From positions 1 through 9,789 of the forward strand of contig JBDRGC010000103.1 of assembly GCA_043818215.1 (NCBI GenBank): a DNA stretch of 9,789 nt. The letters are read 5' to 3'. This DNA is from JBDRGC01 sp043818215 (GTDB taxonomy: Bacteria > Chloroflexota > Anaerolineae > Anaerolineales > UBA11858). Positions 5,851 through 9,789 of this stretch are shown in pieces; position 1 is the first letter of the stretch, and every line of letters starts with the position of its first letter. The translations under genes and the position numbers were made by a program. Under the pieces are notes generated by a model. That model was given only the letters and a program-made list of their open reading frames with translations, was not told the origin of the DNA and ran no database searches.

Positions 5851-5864
5851 CCCCAAATGTGGGG
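5851..5864. repeat. short hairpin CCCCA-AATG-TGGGG
   Basis: A 5-bp stem and 4-base loop with the same layout as the two CCCCCA hairpins, 29 bases beyond the second. It is flanked by TTTCTCC on the left and AAATCC on the right. It is the third and most diverged copy. Confidence 0.65.
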
Positions 5865-5950
5865 AAATCCCGGAGATCCCTAGGGACCAAAAAAAAACCG
5901 CGTCAATCCGCGTCAATCCGCTAAATCCGTGTCATCCGCGTTCTTTTGAA

Positions 5951-6781
5951 TCAGGTGGCTGAACGCTTACTCTCCGTAAATATCAATTCTGTGCGCTGCA
6001 CGCGGGCATTGTGGGGCGGAATCTCCAAAACCGCCAGAACCTCATCGGGGCGGCCGGTGGCCCCGGAGCGGGCTGACAAACGCATGATGATGCGTTGCCA
6101 GCCCTCAGGGGCGGGATCAATCGCATGCAGGTCTTCGATCAGAGGGCGCAGGTCGTACAGCTTGCCGCGGCGTTCCCGCATCAATGTTTCGGCCCCTAGC
6201 ACGCGAACAATGCGCATAGCCAGGTCGTAGGGTATCTGCTCGATACCCAAGGGCATTTTAATATTTTTGGGATAAAGTTCAGCATCCTGAGTAGCGGAGC
6301 GTACACCTGCACTTGTCACCGCAGGTGCAAGTGTCGAAGCCGTGTCCTGAGCCTGACGAAGGGGGTGCGGCTCTGGCTTTACCCCGTTATTTTGAGCAGA
6401 TACGTCATAAGCCGGGATGGATTCAAGCAGCGTGACCATGTAAACCGCAGATTGAACCAACTTTGGTAATTTAGGGGCCGTGAGATCCACTTCCTCGACG
6501 CGCAGAATCTCCATCCCGGGGGGAACCGCATCTCTGAGGCGGGATTCGATCTCAGTTGTGGCGTGATCCTGTTCCAGCCAGATATCTGCCACCTCGCATT
6601 GGCTGGTGAATCCCAGGGGCAGTGCGGTCGCCAGATTGATCTTGGGCCGCGGGTTGAAGCCCTGACTGTAAGCCAGCGGCAGCCCCGCGCGGCGCAGAGT
6701 GCGTTCCCAGGTACGCTGCAAATCCAAATGGCTGGTGTAGCGCATGGCTTCGGTTTTGGAAAAGGTAATTCTCAATCTCAT
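5951..6781 (-). CDS. radical-SAM-linked DUF2344 (TIGR03936) protein
   Basis: This encodes 276 residues. The N-terminus MRLRITFSKTEAMRYTSHLDLQRTWERTLRRAGLPLAYSQGFNPRPK is the hallmark of the TIGR03936/DUF2344 family, with SHLDL at 17-21 and SQGFNPRPK at 39-47. The family occurs beside or fused to the TIGR03960 radical SAM protein, present here at 8022-9789; its biochemical role is not established to my knowledge. Residues about 135-166 (HPLRQAQDTASTLAPAVTSAGVRSATQ region) do not look like family sequence and are translated from a dispersed repeat, so the linker appears enlarged by insertion without loss of frame. The start has no clear Shine-Dalgarno and lies 22 bases from a MITE-like element, which has probably displaced its original upstream region. 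Confidence 0.9.
   Translation of the reverse strand: MRLRITFSKTEAMRYTSHLDLQRTWERTLRRAGLPLAYSQGFNPRPKINLATALPLGFTSQCEVADIWLEQDHATTEIESRLRDAVPPGMEILRVEEVDLTAPKLPKLVQSAVYMVTLLESIPAYDVSAQNNGVKPEPHPLRQAQDTASTLAPAVTSAGVRSATQDAELYPKNIKMPLGIEQIPYDLAMRIVRVLGAETLMRERRGKLYDLRPLIEDLHAIDPAPEGWQRIIMRLSARSGATGRPDEVLAVLEIPPHNARVQRTELIFTESKRSAT
6289..6363 (+). repeat. dispersed element GAGTAGCGGAG...GTGTCGAA inside the DUF2344 gene
   Basis: GAGTAGCGGAG (6289-6299) leads into CGTACACCTGCACTTG, ACCGCAGGTGCAAGTG and TCGAAGC, then a CCTGAGCCTGACGAAGG tail. Related copies lie at 5683-5742 (inverted) and 6840-6924 (direct, diverged). CACCTGCACTTG and CAGGTGCAAGTG give a self-complementary core. It is read on the minus strand as DUF2344 residues about 140-165. 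Confidence 0.85.
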
Positions 6782-6802
6782 AGTTTTGTGACCACTTGTC
6801 AG

Positions 6803-7045
6803 TCAATGTCATTAAGTTAAAGAAATGCCAGCGCTGATTGAGTAGCGGAGGCACGCATTTTGTGCCGGAGCGTATACCTATGCAGGTACTGCGCACCTGC
6901 ACTGCGTGTGGCGCAAGTGTCGAAATCAAGCGTATTTTCGTGAAAATAATGTCTTCTAGCAACCCCGTTTGGTTTCGATATGGTTCTCCGCAAGCTCCGA
7001 ACCTACTCAACCGGCACTCTCGTTTCACTAACTTAATGACATTGA
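6803..7045. mobile_element. MITE-like element with perfect 17-bp terminal inverted repeats
   Basis: TCAATGTCATTAAGTTA at 6803-6819 is the exact reverse complement of 7029-7045. The 243-bp interior has no transposase-like frame. A direct repeat TTGTCAGTCA occurs at 6796-6805 and 7047-7056, overlapping or adjoining the ends, as a target-site duplication would. Similarity of the inverted repeat to IS4-type ends is only an impression. It separates the AbiEii-like gene from DUF2344. Confidence 0.75.
6840..6924 (+). repeat. dispersed element GAGTAGCGGAG...GTGTCGAA inside the MITE
   Basis: GAGTAGCGGAG (6840-6850) is followed by a GGCAC/GTGCC hairpin (6850-6866), CGTATACCT, ACCTGCACTG and CAAGTGTCGAAA. 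It is a longer, diverged version of the copy at 6289-6363. An opposite-facing relative (GAGTAGG...ATATCGAAACC on the minus strand) lies at 6971-7012, so the element's interior is itself roughly symmetrical. Confidence 0.75.
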
Positions 7046-7080
7046 GTTGTCAGTCATTCGCCATATTGATGACTGGTGTC

Positions 7081-7722
7081 TCATCTCAACCAGTTTTTTC
7101 CTAGTTCGGCCGCTTGCTGGCGGAAAAACGCTTTGACAGTTTCCCAGGATACCTCTTTGATGGTGGGTAAGGGTGCCTCCCGGTCAGCCCGTTCGAAATA
7201 AACCAATCGCTTTACAACCTGGCTCTCGAAATCTCGCGTACCGGGATATTTATTTGGAGCAAGGTTTAGCAATTGGCGTAAAGAAAGATTCTGGCAGATG
7301 GCGTATAAATCGTGAAAATCCTTGCGGCTGGCGCGGGATAACAAGGCATCCAGCTTCATCAGACCAATATCCGCGATCCCTGCTAATCGAAAACCTTCAA
7401 TGTTGACAAGTGGATTGACCATTGCATAACCGTAGCCGTAAAACCCCACGCGCACGCTACCGGCCAGAAGAACCACATTGCCCCAGGATGAATCAGCCAG
7501 GATAGGATCAAAGGGTTTTAGGGCCAGAAGGAGAGATTGACGTATAGATGGAATGTCTTCCGCAGGCGAAAAAAAATCCAGATCGAATGATTGGCGGTGT
7601 CCCAACTGAAGTGCGAGAGCTGTCCCTCCTGCCAGATAGAAGCTCGAACCTATCTCGCTGCCGCTAAAAACTCCCATCACCCGGCGCATTTGTGGCGAAA
7701 TGGTGTTCCAGAAGATCTTCAT
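7081..7722 (-). CDS. AbiEii/AbiGii-type nucleotidyltransferase toxin
   Basis: This encodes 213 residues. The nucleotidyltransferase core is visible: AGGTALALQLGHRQSFDLDFFS with Gly32-Gly33 and Asp47, Asp49 (the GG...DxD metal site), and later IGLMKLDALLSRASRKDFHDLYAI (residues 119-142), the Lys/Asp/Arg-KDFxDL region shared by AbiEii, AbiGii and related toxins. Such enzymes, with a partner antitoxin, act in phage abortive infection or plasmid/chromosome maintenance. The ATG at 7722 overlaps the TGA of the upstream small gene as ATGA, indicating translational coupling; a start 24 bases further upstream is possible but less likely. Base composition looks more A/T-rich than the radical SAM gene, consistent with acquisition. 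Confidence 0.85.
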   Translation of the reverse strand: MKIFWNTISPQMRRVMGVFSGSEIGSSFYLAGGTALALQLGHRQSFDLDFFSPAEDIPSIRQSLLLALKPFDPILADSSWGNVVLLAGSVRVGFYGYGYAMVNPLVNIEGFRLAGIADIGLMKLDALLSRASRKDFHDLYAICQNLSLRQLLNLAPNKYPGTRDFESQVVKRLVYFERADREAPLPTIKEVSWETVKAFFRQQAAELGKNWLR

Positions 7723-8006
7723 TGCAGGTCTAAAACCAATTTCCAAAATGTCAGGTGGGGTTCAGGGAGCGCAATATTTCCCCAATCTTTGATCCAAGAG
7801 ACGACCTGATCGCGAGTGTACACCGAAAAAAGCCAGCCAATTTCTGCCCGATTGCCATATTGCAGTGTTCGTTCGATGATGGTTGCGGCAGAGCGTTCCA
7901 GGTCAAGCTGGTTCAAATCGTATTCCTGAAAAAAAGGCACCAGAGATTCCGGTATCCTTGTGTCAGGATGGCTATGATTTTGGGTATCATTAAGTATTGG
8001 ATTCAT
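7719..8006 (-). CDS. small putative antitoxin partner of the AbiEii-like gene
   Basis: This encodes 95 acidic residues without membrane segments. The order FFQEYDLNQLDLERSAATIIERTLQYGNRAEIGWLF (28-63) and TFWKLVLDLQ at the C-terminus resemble the short proteins (DUF6922-like) often encoded just before AbiEii-type toxins, with pattern YD-D-L-IIER-L-G--W-F-FW. The family name is from memory and should be treated as tentative. The gene starts 15 bases after the radical SAM stop and its TGA overlaps the toxin ATG, so all three minus-strand genes could share one transcript. No clear Shine-Dalgarno precedes the ATG at 8006. The A/T-rich short gap does not show an obvious own promoter or operator palindrome. 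Confidence 0.72.
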   Translation of the reverse strand: MNPILNDTQNHSHPDTRIPESLVPFFQEYDLNQLDLERSAATIIERTLQYGNRAEIGWLFSVYTRDQVVSWIKDWGNIALPEPHLTFWKLVLDLQ

Positions 8007-8021
8007 AATTGTACGTCTGAT

Positions 8022-9789
8022 TTACTGAACCTCTGGGCACTTCCATCCCTCGCCGGGATTGTCACGCCGCAACTCGTTGAAAGTGGGCAAAATACCGCAG
8101 GCGAAGCATTGTTCCCGGCAGTCTACGCGGGTTTGACCCTCGAGACTCCATTGGTAATCCTCGATCAGAAATTTCTTGCGCACGCCGGCGTTGATATGAT
8201 CCCAGGGGAAAGCTTCGTTGAGGAGGCGTTGGCGGTGGGTGTAGAAATCGGGGTCTAAGCCTGCGGCTTCGAAGGCCTCCGTCCAGGCCTCGAAATCGAA
8301 ATGCTCGCTCCAGGCATCGAATTTGGCACCCAGCCGCCAAGCCCCGTAGACCACCTCGGCCATGCGACGGTCGCCGCGCGCAAGCCAGGATTCTAGCAGC
8401 GTGCCTTTGGGATCGCTCCAACTCAATTTCAGGCCGCGCCCGCGTACTTCGCGTTTGAGCAGCTCTTGCTTAGCCTCGATCTGCTCCAGCGTGTCGCAGG
8501 GCACCCACTGGAATGGGGTGTGGGGCTTGGGAACGAATGTGCCCACGCTGGCGTTGACCTTCGCCCGCTGGCCAATTGTCGCCCAACCCTCCCGCAGCAC
8601 AGCTTTGCACAAATCGGCAATGGCTTGCACGTCTTCCATTGTTTCGGTTGGCAGCCCAATCATAAAATAGAGTTTGATGGTTGTCCATTTGCGGGAGTAA
8701 ATCTCGCCGGCGACTTTTAGGAGTTGATCGTTGTCAATGGGCTTGTTGATGATCTGGCGCATTCTGTCGGTGGCGGCTTCGGGAGCCAGGGTGAATCCGC
8801 CCCGCCGCGCCCCCCGGAGGGAATCCATCAGATCGATGGATACGCTTTCGATGCGCAGCGAGGGCAGAGAAATGGATAAATGCTGCCCCGCAAAACTCTC
8901 GCCCACCGCCTCGACCAGCGCGACGATTTGTGTGTAGTCGCTGGACGATAACGACAGCAGGCCAACATCATCGTAGCCGGTCTGCGCGCTGGTCTCTGCG
9001 ATGGCCGCGAGAATCTCTGCTGCGGGAAGCTCGCGCACCGGACGGTTGACCACTCCAGCGTGGCAGAAGCGGCAGCCGCGCGTGCAGCCCCGCATGATCT
9101 CGACGACAGCCCGGTTATGGACTGTGTCAATATACGGCACGACAAAACGGGTGGGCGGCGGCGGCAGCTTGCCAACAATCCGCTTGACCACCGGCAGCGG
9201 GGCCTCGGCATCCAGCTTTTCGATATGCGAGAAAGCCCCCTCCTCGCCATAATGGGCCTCATAAAGCGCAGGCACATACACACCCGGAATCTGCGACAGC
9301 GCAAGCAACAAATCCTCCCGTGACTCGCTGATTCGCTGACTCGCCGACTTGCAAGCCTGCACGCAATCCACAATCTCGTGAATCACCTCCTCCCCCTCGC
9401 CAATCACAAAGGCATCGATGAAGGCGTGCATCGGCTCGGGGTTGAAGGTGCTGTGTCCGCCGGCGATGACCAGAGGGTGTTTCAGGCCGCGCTCAATGCT
9501 GAAGAGCGGAATCCCGCCCAAATCCAGCAGGTTTAGCGCCGAGGTGTAGAGAGTCTCATAAGGCAAAGAAATCCCCACAATGTCGAAATCCGCCAGAGAA
9601 TGCTTCGTCTCTAACGAGTAGAGCGGGATTCCATCCCGCCGCATGGCCGCTTCCATATCATCCCAGGGAGCGTAGACCCGCTCAGCCAGAGCATCGGCGC
9701 GCTGGTTGAGGCTATCGTAGAGGATCGCCAGTCCCAGGTTGGACATGCCCAGGTCGTAGATATCGGGGAAGACCAGGGCGACGCGGGTA
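8022..9789 (-). CDS. TIGR03960-family radical SAM protein, 5' end beyond the window
   Basis: The frame continues past the ATG at 9746 to the right edge as RVALVFPDIYDLGMSNLGLAILY, which is ordinary family sequence, so the gene is cut by the window and 9746 is not its start. Counting from Met 9746, a B12-binding-like N-terminal domain (AGGHSTFNPEPMHAFIDAFVIGEGEE, 95-120) precedes the radical SAM cluster motif CTRGCRFC with Cys221, Cys225 and Cys228. The C-terminus has DCREQCFACG, the second cysteine cluster typical of the family. Substrate is not established. A short Ser/Arg-rich stretch at about 133-143 is encoded by tandem repeats. The downstream partner DUF2344 gene lies at 5951, separated by a toxin-antitoxin pair. 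Confidence 0.93.
   Translation of the reverse strand, partial: TRVALVFPDIYDLGMSNLGLAILYDSLNQRADALAERVYAPWDDMEAAMRRDGIPLYSLETKHSLADFDIVGISLPYETLYTSALNLLDLGGIPLFSIERGLKHPLVIAGGHSTFNPEPMHAFIDAFVIGEGEEVIHEIVDCVQACKSASQRISESREDLLLALSQIPGVYVPALYEAHYGEEGAFSHIEKLDAEAPLPVVKRIVGKLPPPPTRFVVPYIDTVHNRAVVEIMRGCTRGCRFCHAGVVNRPVRELPAAEILAAIAETSAQTGYDDVGLLSLSSSDYTQIVALVEAVGESFAGQHLSISLPSLRIESVSIDLMDSLRGARRGGFTLAPEAATDRMRQIINKPIDNDQLLKVAGEIYSRKWTTIKLYFMIGLPTETMEDVQAIADLCKAVLREGWATIGQRAKVNASVGTFVPKPHTPFQWVPCDTLEQIEAKQELLKREVRGRGLKLSWSDPKGTLLESWLARGDRRMAEVVYGAWRLGAKFDAWSEHFDFEAWTEAFEAAGLDPDFYTHRQRLLNEAFPWDHINAGVRKKFLIEDYQWSLEGQTRVDCREQCFACGILPTFNELRRDNPGEGWKCPEVQ
9321..9348. repeat. short tandem repeat within the radical SAM gene
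   Basis: TGACTCGC, TGATTCGC, TGACTCGC and CGAC form three and a half 8-bp units. On the minus strand they encode the SASQRISESR region, a loop just after the B12-binding-like domain. The frame is kept. Confidence 0.7.

Larger units (their letters stand above)
5743..5950. repeat. repeat-rich intergenic segment with inverted CCGCGTCAAT-type units
   Basis: At 5898-5943 there are tandem CCGCGTCAAT (twice), CCGCTAAAT, CCGTGTCAT and CCGCG units. A degenerate inverted version (GCGGATACAGCGAATCACTGCGGATTC) crosses 5740-5770. Between these lie two CCCCCA-type hairpins, an A/T-rich stretch (5769-5782) and an A9 run (5889-5897). I see no open gene in this gap. Any promoter for prsW would have to lie here or just left of it, but no convincing -35/-10 pair is visible. 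Confidence 0.8.

Noticed and set aside
6838..7104. Small protein inside the MITE-like element
   Set aside because: The frame consists of inverted repeats and dispersed elements, lacks a ribosome-binding site and has no transposase-like motif.
7723..7746. Longer start for the AbiEii-like toxin
   Set aside because: The ATGA overlap at 7719-7722 with the partner's stop is the more typical arrangement, and the extra eight residues do not resemble the family.
9744..9746. ATG at 9746 as the start of the radical SAM gene
   Set aside because: The frame continues upstream to the window edge with recognisable family sequence (VALVFPDIYDLGM), so the gene is truncated by the window.

Overview
The window looks like a chromosomal stretch of a Chloroflexota bacterium, probably Anaerolineae-like. 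This is inferred from the gene set and from the very dense short tandem repeats between genes; there is no rRNA or other marker to confirm it. Genes fall into a plus-strand block (180-4517) and a minus-strand block (4634-9789) that converge at about 4518-4633.

Plus-strand block: cytochrome c maturation (Ccm, system I). In order it holds a small membrane-anchored CcmI-like protein (180-464), a lipoprotein with a C-terminal membrane segment (594-1781), the ABC ATPase CcmA (from 1870), the permease CcmB (about 2749-3411), the heme-handling protein CcmC (3594-4292) and a 51-residue CcmD-like protein (4362-4517). CcmA, B, C and D normally form the complex that loads heme onto CcmE; ccmE, ccmF and ccmH are not in the window. 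Two oddities stand out. ccmA runs in frame into ccmB through a peptide encoded by 24 heptanucleotide repeats. ccmB itself is then interrupted by a TAG exactly where the family usually has a Trp (TGG).

Minus-strand block, read right to left: a B12-binding-type radical SAM protein of the TIGR03960 family (8022 to beyond the right edge), a small putative antitoxin (7719-8006), an AbiEii-like nucleotidyltransferase toxin (7081-7722), a 243-bp MITE-like element with perfect 17-bp terminal inverted repeats (6803-7045), a DUF2344/TIGR03936 radical-SAM-linked protein (5951-6781), and a PrsW-family intramembrane protease (4634-5623). The radical SAM gene and its DUF2344 partner are commonly adjacent or fused, so the toxin-antitoxin pair and the MITE look like insertions between them.

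Nearly every gap in the plus-strand block carries its own tandem array. Most have a 7-bp unit: ACTGAAT, CAATCTC, GGAGNGT, CAATCAC/CAATCTC, CCGTCGT and GGTCAGC. One has an 8-bp unit (CAATTTAC-like). Other repeats are hairpins of the form CCCCCA-N4-TGGGGG (three copies), an 11-bp-stem palindrome between ccmB and ccmC, and a GAGTAGCGGAG...GTGTCGAA dispersed element, one copy of which lies inside the DUF2344 coding sequence. The repeats and their interference with coding sequence are the most unusual content here.
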